Shown here: one piece after another, positions 7,544-16,523 of the stretch
How the letters are laid out: the number at the start of each line of letters is the position of its first letter
How positions within the stretch are numbered: the first letter of the stretch is position 1
NCBI RefSeq assembly: GCF_011761945.1
Contig: NZ_JAASQV010000001.1
Location: forward strand, 1,054,001 to 1,118,000
Direction: 5' to 3'
Length of the DNA stretch: 64,000 bases
From: Sphingomonas leidyi
Lineage (GTDB): Bacteria; Pseudomonadota; Alphaproteobacteria; Sphingomonadales; Sphingomonadaceae
Made by a program: the position numbers and the translations under genes
Notes under the pieces: generated by a model
What the model was told of the DNA's origin: nothing
Database searches by the model: none
What the model saw: the letters and a program-made list of their open reading frames with translations, nothing else

Positions 7544-8862
7544 GCGTCATCCTCCCCGACAGAAGGGAAAAGCTGCTGCATCAACCCATTCTTGTGAGTC
7601 TTCAGGTTGTCGAGCTTTTGGGTTTGCGCCGCGATGAGGTCGTCGAGGCTCGTGAGGCATTCGGCGATGCGTTGTTGTTCGTTGATGGTGGTCGGAACAG
7701 AAACAACGACGTCGCCGATCTTCGTTGGTGAGGTGTGACGGACTTTCGCGCCGGATGCAGTGTCATGGATCGACTTCCGAACCGGCATAGTATTCAGGAC
7801 GTAGAAGAAGAATTCGTTTAGCCAAGCACTTCCAGGCTTGGGAGTTACGAGGCCGAGCCGCTGATTATGAAGAAACTTGTCAGAATCCGGAACCAAAATC
7901 GGGCTGCCGAGCAGACCAGCTGCCTGTTCAGTCATGGCGACCAGCATGTCTCCGGCGGTGAGCACGTAGGCCCGTGGAATCTCGCCGATGAAGTACTTCT
8001 GCTTCTCGCCCCGGTCGCGGTAGCCGCCCTCCTCGTAGAAGTTACCGGGCGTAAGGAGCACATAATCGCCCTCGTTGCTGAAGAACTCACTTTCGAATGC
8101 GTAGCCGTGTTTTATGTCACAGAGTTCGGAGAAGGCTCGTTCCTCCCAATCTCCCGCGCTAACAAACTCGGGGAAGCGGAGGCGGGGTTGGGTTTCACGT
8201 TCCTGAGGGAAAAGCTGCTGCATCAGCCCCTTTTTGTGGGCCATCAGCGCCTCTACCTTCCGCCCCTGCGCGGCAATCAGCGCGTCGGTCGAGTCCAGAC
8301 AATCGGCGATTTTTTGTTGTTCGAGTTCCTCTGGCCGCCACGCATATGTCGACAGGAACTGAGTAACAGAGATATTGAAGCGGCCAGCTCTGGCACCCTC
8401 ATTGATCAGCCCGCCCAGCGCTGGATCATGGCTTCCCGACTCGAAATACCATTCCCAGAAAGCTGGGTTCTCACTCGTTTGGAAGCGGAAGCATTTATAG
8501 ATGGGCGAGACGATCCCACTCGCATGGTTTGAAAGCCGCTTGATCGTGCCAAAGCTTGATGCCTTGGTTGTCCGATCGTTGTAGACAAAGTCGTCTTTGC
8601 GAATCTTCAGATAACGATCGGTACTGTCTCCCGCGATCTTCTTGCCAAAGTAGTCGCTTTGCAGCACGAGACCATGGTCTCCTGAGAGGCTCAGAATGTT
8701 ATCCGCATCTCCCGTTGTCGCCCGATCCGTCACGGGCCGGGCCAGCTTCTGAAGCGAGATTTCCTTCCATCCCATCGCGTCCTGAAACTCAGGAAAGCGC
8801 AGCTTGGGAACCAAGGCAGACTCATCACGCGTCGCGGCTGGCGATTTCCCCTTACTGCTCAT
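7540..8862 (-). CDS. hsdS: Type I restriction-modification system, specificity subunit HsdS
   Basis: 440-residue DNA-recognition subunit with the usual two target-recognition domains, each introduced by the same short pattern: PKLRFPEFQDAMGWKEISLQ near residue 20 and LRFPEFVSAGDWEERAFSEL near 230. Each half ends in a helical spacer (QQKIADCLDSTDALIAAQ, KGLMQQLFPQE and QQRIAECLTSLDDLIAAQ, NGLMQQLFPS). The two spacers are close copies, as expected for a subunit that joins two half-sites. The start overlaps the end of hsdR by 11 nt and the stop overlaps the prrC-like gene by 4 nt. The recognition sequence cannot be predicted. Confidence 0.95.
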   Translation of the reverse strand: MSSKGKSPAATRDESALVPKLRFPEFQDAMGWKEISLQKLARPVTDRATTGDADNILSLSGDHGLVLQSDYFGKKIAGDSTDRYLKIRKDDFVYNDRTTKASSFGTIKRLSNHASGIVSPIYKCFRFQTSENPAFWEWYFESGSHDPALGGLINEGARAGRFNISVTQFLSTYAWRPEELEQQKIADCLDSTDALIAAQGRKVEALMAHKKGLMQQLFPQERETQPRLRFPEFVSAGDWEERAFSELCDIKHGYAFESEFFSNEGDYVLLTPGNFYEEGGYRDRGEKQKYFIGEIPRAYVLTAGDMLVAMTEQAAGLLGSPILVPDSDKFLHNQRLGLVTPKPGSAWLNEFFFYVLNTMPVRKSIHDTASGAKVRHTSPTKIGDVVVSVPTTINEQQRIAECLTSLDDLIAAQTQKLDNLKTHKNGLMQQLFPSVGEDDA

Positions 8863-11800
8863 AAGCGCTCAGCCCCGAAATCTCGCGCCCACCGGCCCGC
8901 TTCAGCAGCAGCGGCAACAGGTCGGCCATCAGGTCCAGTTCCTTCACCCGCCGGGCCTTCCAGTTCAGGCCGAGGGGTTCCATCAGGTCGGTCAGCGCCT
9001 CGCCGTCAAAGATCATGCGTTGCAGGATGGTATCGACAAAGCCTTGCAGCGCTTGCGATCCCACCCCGTGCTTGCCCGCAATGCCCGCCAGTTCTGCCGC
9101 GTTCTTTTCCGCCTTGAAACGGCTGTAGCCGTCGCGGATGGCCTTTTCGCTCAAGCCCTCGCCAGCCTTCAGGGTGTTGATATAGGCGGCGATATCCTCC
9201 CGCTCGTCCATGAACTTGGCATCGGACTGGATCAGGCCGATCAGCTCTGCGCGGCTCATCTTCTGCTTGCCGGGCGCGCTTTCTGAATAGCGGGCGATCA
9301 GGCCCATGATGTAGTCATAGTCGATGACGGCCGAGGCGAAGAGGACGAATTCGAAATCCATTTGGTCGGCATCCTGGCTGGGCTTGCCGTCGCCCTGATC
9401 CTGGCCCTTGCCCTGCCGCGCCCGCAGGCGTTGGGCGGTTTCCAGATAGGCACCGCGGAAGCCAAGCAGGTTGTCGCGCGGCAGGACCTGTTCGATGGCG
9501 GTGCGGTTCTCGTCCGTCAGGTCAGTGTACTGGTCAAGCTGGGTCTTGAGGCGCTGGACCTCCTTGAAATGCTCAATGAAGGCGGCGCGGGCAGCGTCGC
9601 CCTTGAGGTTGGGCACCGCTTCCGGGGCGCAATCGAGGCCCTGCGACTTCATGAAGGTGTCGAGCTTCTGGACTGCCGTTTCCAGTTTCTGGATGACCAC
9701 AGGAGCCTTGTCGACCAGCCAGATTTCGCGGGCTTTTTCGGCGGCTGCCTCGCCCGAGAAGAGAGCGATGGCGGCATCGACCGCGCCCTGCTGCTGGCGG
9801 AAGTCAAGGATGTTGCCATAGGGCTTGGTGGCATTCAGCACGCGGTTCGTGCGCGAGAAGGCCTGGATCAGACCGTGATGCTTGAGGTTCTTGTCGACGT
9901 AGAGGGTGTTAAGGAACTTTGAGTCAAAGCCGGTCAGCAGCATGTCGACCACGATCGTGATGTCGATCTTGTGGTGCAGTTGGTTGGGGTAAGCTTTCTT
10001 GAGATCGGCATCCGGCCATTGCTGATCTTTGATCCGCCTCTGCACGTCCTGATAATAGAGATCGAATTCACCGATTTTGTGATTGGTGCCGTACTGGGCG
10101 TTGTAGTCGGCGAGGATGGCCTTCAACGCTTCCTTCTTTTTTTCAGGCTCGACCGCGTTGTCTTCCTTCTCCTGCGGCAGGTCTTCCTGGATCTGCTTCA
10201 CATCAGGATCGCCGTCAGCCGGCGGGGAGAAAACGCAGGCGATGTTCAGCGAACGGAACCCAGGATCAACGGCCAGCTTCTCTGCCTGCATGGTCTTGAA
10301 GAGGTCGTAGTACTCAATGGCATCATTGATCGACGACGTGGCGAGCAGGGCGTTGAACCGGCGCTGCCCGGTCGCCGCGTCGTGCTTGGCGAGAATCGCC
10401 TCGATCACCGCCCGCTTGGCCAGCGGTTCGCCCGGCTTGGGCAAGGTTTTGCCCTGCGGCTTGTAATAGTCGACGTGGAAGCGAAGGACGTTGCCGTCCT
10501 CGATGGCATGCGTGATCGTGTAGGTGTGAAGGCGCTGCTGGAAGAGGTCTTCCGTCGTCTTCATGCTGGCCTGCGTGTCTTCGATCTTCTGCTGCGCAGC
10601 GTTCTGCTCGAAGATGGGTGTCCCCGTGAAGCCAAAGAGCTGGGCGCACGGGAAGAATTCCTTGATTGCCTTGTGGTTCTCGCCGAACTGCGACCGGTGA
10701 CATTCGTCGAAGATAAAGGCGAAGCGCTTGTCGCGAAGGGGTTCGAGCTGTTCCTTGAAGCTCTTCTTGCCGTCTCTCTTCTGCTGCTTGTTGCGCTTGC
10801 TGTTTTCGTCCAGCGCGAGGCCGAGCTTCTGGATCGTGCAGACGATGACCTTGTCGGCGTAGTCGTCCGACAGAAGGCGCCGAACGAGGGACGCTGTGTT
10901 GGTGTTTTCCTCGACACAGCCTTCCTGAAACTTGTTGAACTCCTCGCGCGTCTGCCGGTCGAGATCCTTACGGTCCACGACGAAGAGGCACTTCTCGATG
11001 TCGGGATTGTTCTTCAGGAGCGTTGACGCCTTGAAGGAAGTCAGCGTCTTGCCGCTGCCCGTCGTATGCCAGACGTAACCATTGCCGCAGTCTTGCGCGA
11101 TGGAGTCGACGATCGCCTTCACCGCGTAGACCTGATAGGGCCGCATCATTAGGAGCTTCTGCTCACTTGCCACCAGAACCATGTAGCGGCTGATCGTCTG
11201 GCCGAGGGTGCATTTGACGAGGAAAGTCTCGGCAAAGCTATCAAGGCGGACAATCTTTTTGTTGTCTACGTCGGCGAACTCGTAGACCGGCAGAAAGCGC
11301 TCCTCGGCATTGAAGGCGAAATGGCGCGCATTGTTGTTCGCGAAATAAAACGTCCGATCGCGGTTGCTGACGATGAAGAGCTGAATAAAGCACAAGATCG
11401 TCTTGGTATACCCGTTTCCGGGGTCGTTCTTGTATTCGACGATATGTTCCATGGCCCGACGCGGGCTTACGCCGAGAGTCTTTAGTTCTATTTGAACAAC
11501 GGGGACACCATTGATCAGCAGAATGACGTCGTAACGATGATGGCTATTGTTTGTGTTAATACGGAGCTGACTAACTACCTCAAACGAGTTTTTGCACCAG
11601 TCCCTGATGTTGACGAGGGTGTAGTTGAGCGGCGTGCCATCATCACGGATAAAGGTATTGCGCTCTCGGAGGATACGGGCAGCGATAAAAACATCCGGCG
11701 TGACGATCTCGTCGAGTAGGCGAGTAAACTCGGAATCGGTGAGGCTGACACGATTAAGCGCCTCGAACTTCGTACGAAAATTTTGCTCGAGAGTTGCTCG

Positions 11801-11893
11801 GTCGCGAATGTCAGAGCGATACTCATACTTCAGATCGCGGAGCTTGTTGACCAAGTTCGCTTCTAGATCGCGTTCGGGAGTTGCCATTGCCAT
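8852..11893 (-). CDS. hsdR: Type I restriction enzyme, endonuclease/translocase subunit HsdR
   Basis: 1013-residue motor and nuclease subunit. The N-terminal HsdR_N domain holds the PD-(D/E)xK site: D122 in YDVILLI and E136-x-K138 in QIELK. The SF2 helicase core follows: Walker A HTTGSGKT (276-283), DECH (396-399), FTGTP and the second RecA domain (VVDMLLTGFDSKFLNTLYVDK, LIQAFSRTNRV). The C-terminal helical region extends to about 1000. All catalytic motifs are present, so restriction should be active. It is the first hsd gene, 9 nt after the Phd-family gene. The order hsdR-hsdS-prrC-hsdM is unusual; hsdR is often separate from hsdMS. Confidence 0.96.
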   Translation of the reverse strand: MAMATPERDLEANLVNKLRDLKYEYRSDIRDRATLEQNFRTKFEALNRVSLTDSEFTRLLDEIVTPDVFIAARILRERNTFIRDDGTPLNYTLVNIRDWCKNSFEVVSQLRINTNNSHHRYDVILLINGVPVVQIELKTLGVSPRRAMEHIVEYKNDPGNGYTKTILCFIQLFIVSNRDRTFYFANNNARHFAFNAEERFLPVYEFADVDNKKIVRLDSFAETFLVKCTLGQTISRYMVLVASEQKLLMMRPYQVYAVKAIVDSIAQDCGNGYVWHTTGSGKTLTSFKASTLLKNNPDIEKCLFVVDRKDLDRQTREEFNKFQEGCVEENTNTASLVRRLLSDDYADKVIVCTIQKLGLALDENSKRNKQQKRDGKKSFKEQLEPLRDKRFAFIFDECHRSQFGENHKAIKEFFPCAQLFGFTGTPIFEQNAAQQKIEDTQASMKTTEDLFQQRLHTYTITHAIEDGNVLRFHVDYYKPQGKTLPKPGEPLAKRAVIEAILAKHDAATGQRRFNALLATSSINDAIEYYDLFKTMQAEKLAVDPGFRSLNIACVFSPPADGDPDVKQIQEDLPQEKEDNAVEPEKKKEALKAILADYNAQYGTNHKIGEFDLYYQDVQRRIKDQQWPDADLKKAYPNQLHHKIDITIVVDMLLTGFDSKFLNTLYVDKNLKHHGLIQAFSRTNRVLNATKPYGNILDFRQQQGAVDAAIALFSGEAAAEKAREIWLVDKAPVVIQKLETAVQKLDTFMKSQGLDCAPEAVPNLKGDAARAAFIEHFKEVQRLKTQLDQYTDLTDENRTAIEQVLPRDNLLGFRGAYLETAQRLRARQGKGQDQGDGKPSQDADQMDFEFVLFASAVIDYDYIMGLIARYSESAPGKQKMSRAELIGLIQSDAKFMDEREDIAAYINTLKAGEGLSEKAIRDGYSRFKAEKNAAELAGIAGKHGVGSQALQGFVDTILQRMIFDGEALTDLMEPLGLNWKARRVKELDLMADLLPLLLKRAGGREISGLSAYEQ

Positions 11894-11902
11894 CGATGCA
11901 GC

Positions 11903-12121
11903 TCAATTCTTATCAATGCCAGTTGGGTGGGCCGTTTTGCTTTTAGTCAAATTAATGTCCTCGCCACTCACCTCGCCAACCTTCAATCTCTCGTATTCCT
12001 CCACTGCCATCACCACCACCACTGGCCGACCATGTTTAGCGACCAACACTGGTTCGGCGCGAGCTAGGTCGATAAGTCGGCCGAAGCCGTACTTCGCGTC
12101 TTTAGCGCTCAGGATTTTCAT
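11903..12121 (-). CDS. Phd/YefM-family antitoxin-like protein heading the hsd operon
   Basis: 72-residue protein with the Phd/YefM fold signature: MKILSAKDAKYGFGRLIDLAR, EPVLVAKHGRPVVVVMAVEEYERL. Such proteins bind DNA through the N-terminal half and neutralise a toxin through the C-terminal tail. The ATG at 12121 is chosen over the one at 12136 because a GGGA Shine-Dalgarno sequence lies 6 nt before it and the family pattern starts there. No Doc- or RelE-type toxin gene is next to it; the next gene, 9 nt away, is hsdR. It could be an autoregulator of the restriction operon, an orphan antitoxin, or the tail of an older TA pair. Confidence 0.8.
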   Translation of the reverse strand: MKILSAKDAKYGFGRLIDLARAEPVLVAKHGRPVVVVMAVEEYERLKVGEVSGEDINLTKSKTAHPTGIDKN

Positions 12122-12576
12122 GGCGATTCCCAGCATTCAGTCTGCATTTTGGCCATTTTGGCCGATAGTGCAACGGGGTCTGCTTTGCAATGAGGTCGAT
12201 GTCGGGGGACGAAAATGCCTGCTGCGGCCCCGCTCCGCCGGAAGCGGTGCCATCAGTTATCCAATTGCAGCATAAGCCAGCATGCCCCTGCGAGCGCCGC
12301 AGTGATGGCATTACCCGTACTAGGCCCGCGCGAGGTCTTGCTATTCGGCAATCAGTCAAAGCCCGCTGTTGGCGCTAAGCCGCAATCTGCCCCCGATCAC
12401 ATGTCTTCTCGCGCTAGGGCCGGCGATTCTGCGGAGGGTGTTCCGAAGCAGTAGGCGACCGTGGCACGTATTCGGTCTCGCCGTCCTACGCTCACTGTGC
12501 CAGCGATAGCGCATCGGATCGTAGGGAAAAATCGCACGCTGGCGCGCAATATCGCGCCGTAGCGTACAAAAAGGTG
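12122..12576. other. Intergenic region, island edge
   Basis: 455 nt between the Phd-family gene and tRNA-Asn. I find no convincing gene on either strand; the short open frames here have atypical composition and no family pattern. It should hold the promoter of the phd-hsd operon near its left end and probably decayed mobile-element DNA. No copy of the tRNA 3' end was noticed as an attachment-site repeat. Confidence 0.4.
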
Positions 12577-12651
12577 TGGCTCCCTGAGTAGGATTCGAAC
12601 CTACGGCCGCTCGATTAACAGTCGAGAGCTCTACCGCTGAGCTATCAGGGA
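12577..12651 (-). tRNA. tRNA-Asn (GTT)
   Basis: Full cloverleaf on the minus strand. The 7-bp acceptor stem is TCCCTGA paired with TCAGGGA, discriminator G, and CCA is encoded (12577-12579). The anticodon loop reads CTGTTAA, anticodon GTT, for Asn. The T-loop GGTTCGAATCC is canonical. The 3' end points at the defence island, the usual orientation when a tRNA gene serves as an integration site. Confidence 0.95.
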
Positions 12652-12724
12652 TCACCATCTTTCCACCCGGCGAACCGCGGCGGAGGCGGCCCTATAGCAG
12701 CGGGTTTTCGCGGATTGCAAGGGG

Positions 12725-13495
12725 TCAGGCGACGAATTGTTCCATCGTTATCCGATCGTCCAGCGCATGCTCCGGATCGAAGAGCAGAGTGAGGTCGCGG
12801 TGGTGGTCGATCTCTATCTCCACCCGGGCGACGTCGCGCACTTCGCGCTGGTCCGCCACGGCGCTGACCGGCCGCTTGTCTGCCTCCAGCACGCGAATCG
12901 CGATGCGGGCCTTGTCGGGCAGGATCGCGCCGCGCCAGCGCCGCGGACGGAACGGGCTGATCGGCGTCATCGCCAGCATCGCCGAGCCGAGGGGCAGGAT
13001 CGGGCCCTGCACCGACAGATTATATGCGGTGGAGCCGGCAGGCGTCGCGACGAGCAGGCCGTCGCACACCAGCTCCGGCAGCACGACGCGATCATTGACG
13101 GTGACTTCGAGCTTCGCCGTCTGGCGGGTTTCGCGCAGGAACGAGACTTCGTTGATCGCCGGCAGTTCGAAGCGCTCGCCGGCGGCATTGATCGCGTTCA
13201 TCTTGAGCGGGCTCACCTTGAACGGCTTGGCCCGCGCGAGCCGCTCGTCGAGCCTTTCGCGCCGCCAGTCGTTCATCAGGAAGCCGACCGTGCCGAGATT
13301 CATGCCGAACACCGGAACGCTGCGGCGGCTTTCCAGCAGATTGTGGAGGGTCTGGAGCATGAAGCCGTCGCCGCCCAGGGCAACGATGGCCTCGGCCTGT
13401 TCGAGGGGAACCCATTCATACGCCTCGCGCAACTCGTCGGCGGCGAGCTGGGCGGGTTCGGTGGGCGAGACGACGAGCGCGCGGAGCTGGCTCAT
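12725..13495 (-). CDS. nadK: NAD kinase
   Basis: 256-residue enzyme phosphorylating NAD to NADP with ATP. The family-defining GGDG motif is at residues 41-44 (IVALGGDGFML), followed by the NAD-site patterns GMNLGTVGFLMN and INEVSFLR, and the conserved DGLLVATPAGSTAYNLSVQGPILP block. Length is normal for alphaproteobacterial NadK, which lacks the long N-terminal extension of enterobacterial enzymes. The ATG overlaps the end of moaA by 4 nt, so the two genes form a coupled pair. Confidence 0.96.
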   Translation of the reverse strand: MSQLRALVVSPTEPAQLAADELREAYEWVPLEQAEAIVALGGDGFMLQTLHNLLESRRSVPVFGMNLGTVGFLMNDWRRERLDERLARAKPFKVSPLKMNAINAAGERFELPAINEVSFLRETRQTAKLEVTVNDRVVLPELVCDGLLVATPAGSTAYNLSVQGPILPLGSAMLAMTPISPFRPRRWRGAILPDKARIAIRVLEADKRPVSAVADQREVRDVARVEIEIDHHRDLTLLFDPEHALDDRITMEQFVA

Positions 13496-14481
13496 CCGCC
13501 GGTGACGCTCATGTGGCGGCGTGTGGCCGGAGCCGCGCCGGCGGCGATGCGGAAATCATGGCGGGCGGGCTTGCGCCGCAGCGCGGCATCGATCGCTTCG
13601 TCGAGGCCGTCACCGCGCAGCGCGGCCTTGATGTCCACTCCCTCGTCATGGCCAAGGCACATATAGAGCTTTCCGTCGCTGGCGAGGCGAACGCGGTTGC
13701 ATCCGTCGCAGAAATTGGCGCTGAGCGGCGTGATCAGGCCCAGCCGCATGCCGGTGCCCGCAACGCGCCAATAGCGTGCGGGGCCGCCGGTGCGATGCGT
13801 ATCGGGGATCAGCTCGAAGCGCGCGCGGAGCGCGGCCAGCACGCCGGTGAGCGGCAGGAAGCGATCGACGCGATCCTCGTCGACTTCGCCGAGCGGCATC
13901 GTTTCGATCAAGGTGAGATCCATGCCCCTGGCCGCCGCCCAGTCGAGCATCGCGGGGATCTCGTCCTCGTTGAGGCCTTTCAATGCGACCATGTTGAGCT
14001 TGACCGCAAGGCCGGCGGCCTGGGCGGCGGCAATGCCGGCCAGCACTTTCGACAAGTCGCCGTGCCGGGTGATGTGCCGAAAGACCGCCGGATCGCGGCT
14101 GTCGAGGCTGACATTGATGCGGCGCATGCCGGCCTCGCGCAGCGCTTCGGCATGTTCGGCGAGGCGAGTGCCGTTGGTGGTGAGCGTGATTTCATCGAGA
14201 CCCGCGCCGAGATGACGGGCGATGCGGCGGACCAGTTCCATGGTATCGCCGCGGACCAGCGGTTCGCCACCGGTAAGGCGGATCTTGCGCACGCCACGCG
14301 CGACGAAACGGTCGGCGACCAGGGCGAGTTCGTCGAGGCGCAGCAACGCGTCGCGCGGCAGGAAGCGCATATGCTCGGACATGCAATAGCGGCAACGCAA
14401 GTCGCAGCGATCCGTGACCGAAATGCGCAGATACTCGATCGTGCGGCCATGGGCGTCGATCAAGGCGGGCGCGGCTGCCAT
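13492..14481 (-). CDS. moaA: GTP 3',8-cyclase MoaA (molybdenum cofactor biosynthesis)
   Basis: Radical-SAM enzyme that, with MoaC, converts GTP to cyclic pyranopterin monophosphate. The N-terminal 4Fe-4S motif is DRCDLRCRYCM (C26, C30, C33) and the C-terminal cluster is FCDGCNRVRL with a further Cys at YMC. The start at 14481 (MAAAPALIDAHGRTIEYLR) is preferred to the ATG at 14517 because family homology begins there; 329 residues is the usual length. moaC and moeA lie elsewhere in this window (45.2 and 42.1 kb). It is divergent from the EAL gene, with 59 nt between the starts. Confidence 0.96.
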   Translation of the reverse strand: MAAAPALIDAHGRTIEYLRISVTDRCDLRCRYCMSEHMRFLPRDALLRLDELALVADRFVARGVRKIRLTGGEPLVRGDTMELVRRIARHLGAGLDEITLTTNGTRLAEHAEALREAGMRRINVSLDSRDPAVFRHITRHGDLSKVLAGIAAAQAAGLAVKLNMVALKGLNEDEIPAMLDWAAARGMDLTLIETMPLGEVDEDRVDRFLPLTGVLAALRARFELIPDTHRTGGPARYWRVAGTGMRLGLITPLSANFCDGCNRVRLASDGKLYMCLGHDEGVDIKAALRGDGLDEAIDAALRRKPARHDFRIAAGAAPATRRHMSVTGG

Positions 14482-14540
14482 GCAAGACGAGTTACGCATG
14501 ATGATGGCGGTGGGCAAGCGTTCGCGTTATCGAGAGTGGA

Positions 14541-16523
14541 ATGTCCGAAGATTTCACAGTCATCGAAAGCGCCAACGCAGATGCGGCCCCGGTGTTCGTC
14601 CTCAGCTTTCGCCAGCGCGACGAAGTCGCCGCGGCCGCGGCGGGGGGCGGTTGGCGCGTGGTGGCGGCGCGGCGCTCGGATGCGCTCGAGCGGCGCTTCC
14701 TGTCGAGCGGAGCCGCCGTCGCGGTGATCGACGCGCGCGGCGCGCTTTCGGAGGGGATGGACGCGGCCAGGGTGCTGGGGCCGACGATCGAGGCGCATGG
14801 CGCCGCGATGCTGATCCTTGTCTCGCAGAGCGACACGGTGCACATGCGCCATTTCTTCGACGCCGGCGCCACGCACTTCCTGTCCAGCCCGATGTCCTCG
14901 GCGGCGATGGCGCATGCGATCCGCTTCGCCCAGCGGCATGTCGAGCGGCTCTCCGGGTGGAACGGGCAGGAAAAGGGGCCGCCCGAGCCGCTTGGCTGGC
15001 GATTCGATCCGGCGATGCGCTCGCTCCAGCTCACGCCGGCGCTGGCGAGCCTGTTGGGCCTGCCCGAAGCGCCGGGCACGCGGACCTTCTTCGCCCGGCT
15101 CGATCCGGCGGATCGGTCGCTGGCGCGCAGCGCGCTGCGCCGCTTGAGTGCGGCTACGCCTTCCACTGCCTTTGCGCATGACCTGGCCGGGGTGGGGCGC
15201 GTGGTGCAGCATCTGCAGTACGACGTGCAGACCAACCGCTTGCATGCGCTCGTCGAGGCCCTGGGTGTGGCGCCCGACGCGAATGCGGCGGTGCGCGACG
15301 CGCTCACCGGCGCGCGCGACGGGCCCAGTGCGCGCCGTTGGATCGACCGGCGCCTTGCGGAAGGCGGCCGCGTGGGCGTCGTGCTGATCGGGCTGACGCG
15401 TTTCGAGACGGTGAACACCGCCTATGGCCGGGCCGTGGGGGACGAGCTGTTGCGCAGCGTCTCGCGCCGCGTCGGCGAAGTCGTGCGCGAGACGCTGGGC
15501 AAGGGCGCGATCGTCGCGAGGATCGGCGGATCGGAATTCCTGGTCGCCAGCGACGATGCCGATGCCGCGAGGATCGGTGCCGCGGTGGCGCGGCTCGAAG
15601 ACGCGCTGGCCCGCCCCTTCGTGGTGGGCGGCGATATCGCGCCGCTCGGGGCGCGGCTCGTGACCGGGGAGAGCGTTGCCGGCGACAATGCAGCGGCACT
15701 GCTCCGCCGAACCAGCGAGGCGCTGCTCGGCGACGTGCCGCTGGAGAAGGGCGCGCCACCGGTCGATCTGCTCGTCGACAACCTTCACCGTGCGCTGGAG
15801 CGCGGCGAGATCGGCGTGCTGTTCCAGCCCCAGGTCTCGATCGCCACGGGGCAGATCATCGGGGTGGAAGCGCTGGCCCGCTGGAACCATCCCGAGTTCG
15901 GCGAGCTGGGTGCCGATACGCTGTTCGCCGCCGCGGAACGGGCAGGGCTCGACGCGACGCTCTCCGACCATGTCCAGCGCCGCGCGCTGGCGGCGGCGGC
16001 GAATTGGCCGATGTCGCTGAGCAAGTTGCGGCTTTCGATCAACGTGACTGCCGCCGACGTGGCGCGGGCAAGTTTTGTCGATGCGCTTCTCGGGCGCATC
16101 GACGCGAGCAACTTCCCGCGCAATCGCCTGACGGTGGAGATCACCGAAAGCGGCATCATGTCGGATCTGGGCGAAGCGGCGCGGCTGCTCACATTGCTGC
16201 GGGCGGCAGGATGCCGGGTGGCGATCGACGATTTCGGCACGGGATATTCAAGCCTGGCCTATCTCAAGGCATTGCCGCTCGACTATCTCAAGATCGACAA
16301 GAAGCTCAGCCAGGACATCACCGGTTCGCCCCGCGACCGCGTGGTGGTCCGGGGCGTGATCGACATGGCGCGTTCGCTGGGCCTGGCGGTGGTGGCCGAG
16401 GGCGTCGAGACCGCCGAGCAGCTCGATCTGCTCGCCAAGGAAGGCTGTCAATATTTCCAGGGCTTCCTGTGTTCGGCCCCGATCGACGTGCCCGCGCTGG
16501 CCCAGCTGGTGAGCCGGGGGTGA
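14541..16523 (+). CDS. Cyclic-di-GMP phosphodiesterase: receiver-like/PAS-like N-terminus, degenerate GGDEF, EAL
   Basis: 660 residues. The first 135 resemble a response-regulator fold, and about 150-240 resembles a PAS-like domain. The GGDEF domain (about 250-400) has IGGSEF at 328-333, where active cyclases have GG(D/E)EF, so cyclase activity is unlikely. The EAL domain (about 410-655) looks intact: EAL at 443-445, LRLSINVTA, VEITES, IDDFGTGYSSL, LKIDKKL, VVAEGVET. Predicted net activity is c-di-GMP hydrolysis, with the GGDEF domain perhaps binding GTP as a regulatory site. The stop overlaps the next small gene by 3 nt. PilZ proteins, potential c-di-GMP readers, are encoded at 26.6 and 43.4 kb. 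Confidence 0.9.
   Translation: MSEDFTVIESANADAAPVFVLSFRQRDEVAAAAAGGGWRVVAARRSDALERRFLSSGAAVAVIDARGALSEGMDAARVLGPTIEAHGAAMLILVSQSDTVHMRHFFDAGATHFLSSPMSSAAMAHAIRFAQRHVERLSGWNGQEKGPPEPLGWRFDPAMRSLQLTPALASLLGLPEAPGTRTFFARLDPADRSLARSALRRLSAATPSTAFAHDLAGVGRVVQHLQYDVQTNRLHALVEALGVAPDANAAVRDALTGARDGPSARRWIDRRLAEGGRVGVVLIGLTRFETVNTAYGRAVGDELLRSVSRRVGEVVRETLGKGAIVARIGGSEFLVASDDADAARIGAAVARLEDALARPFVVGGDIAPLGARLVTGESVAGDNAAALLRRTSEALLGDVPLEKGAPPVDLLVDNLHRALERGEIGVLFQPQVSIATGQIIGVEALARWNHPEFGELGADTLFAAAERAGLDATLSDHVQRRALAAAANWPMSLSKLRLSINVTAADVARASFVDALLGRIDASNFPRNRLTVEITESGIMSDLGEAARLLTLLRAAGCRVAIDDFGTGYSSLAYLKALPLDYLKIDKKLSQDITGSPRDRVVVRGVIDMARSLGLAVVAEGVETAEQLDLLAKEGCQYFQGFLCSAPIDVPALAQLVSRG

Noticed and set aside
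12190..12454. Short plus-strand frames between the phd-like gene and tRNA-Asn
   Set aside because: No start context, no domain; composition looks like non-coding decayed DNA.
12577..12600. tRNA-Asn 3' end as one half of an att pair
   Set aside because: No second copy of the sequence was seen at the left side of the island, so no attachment site is called.
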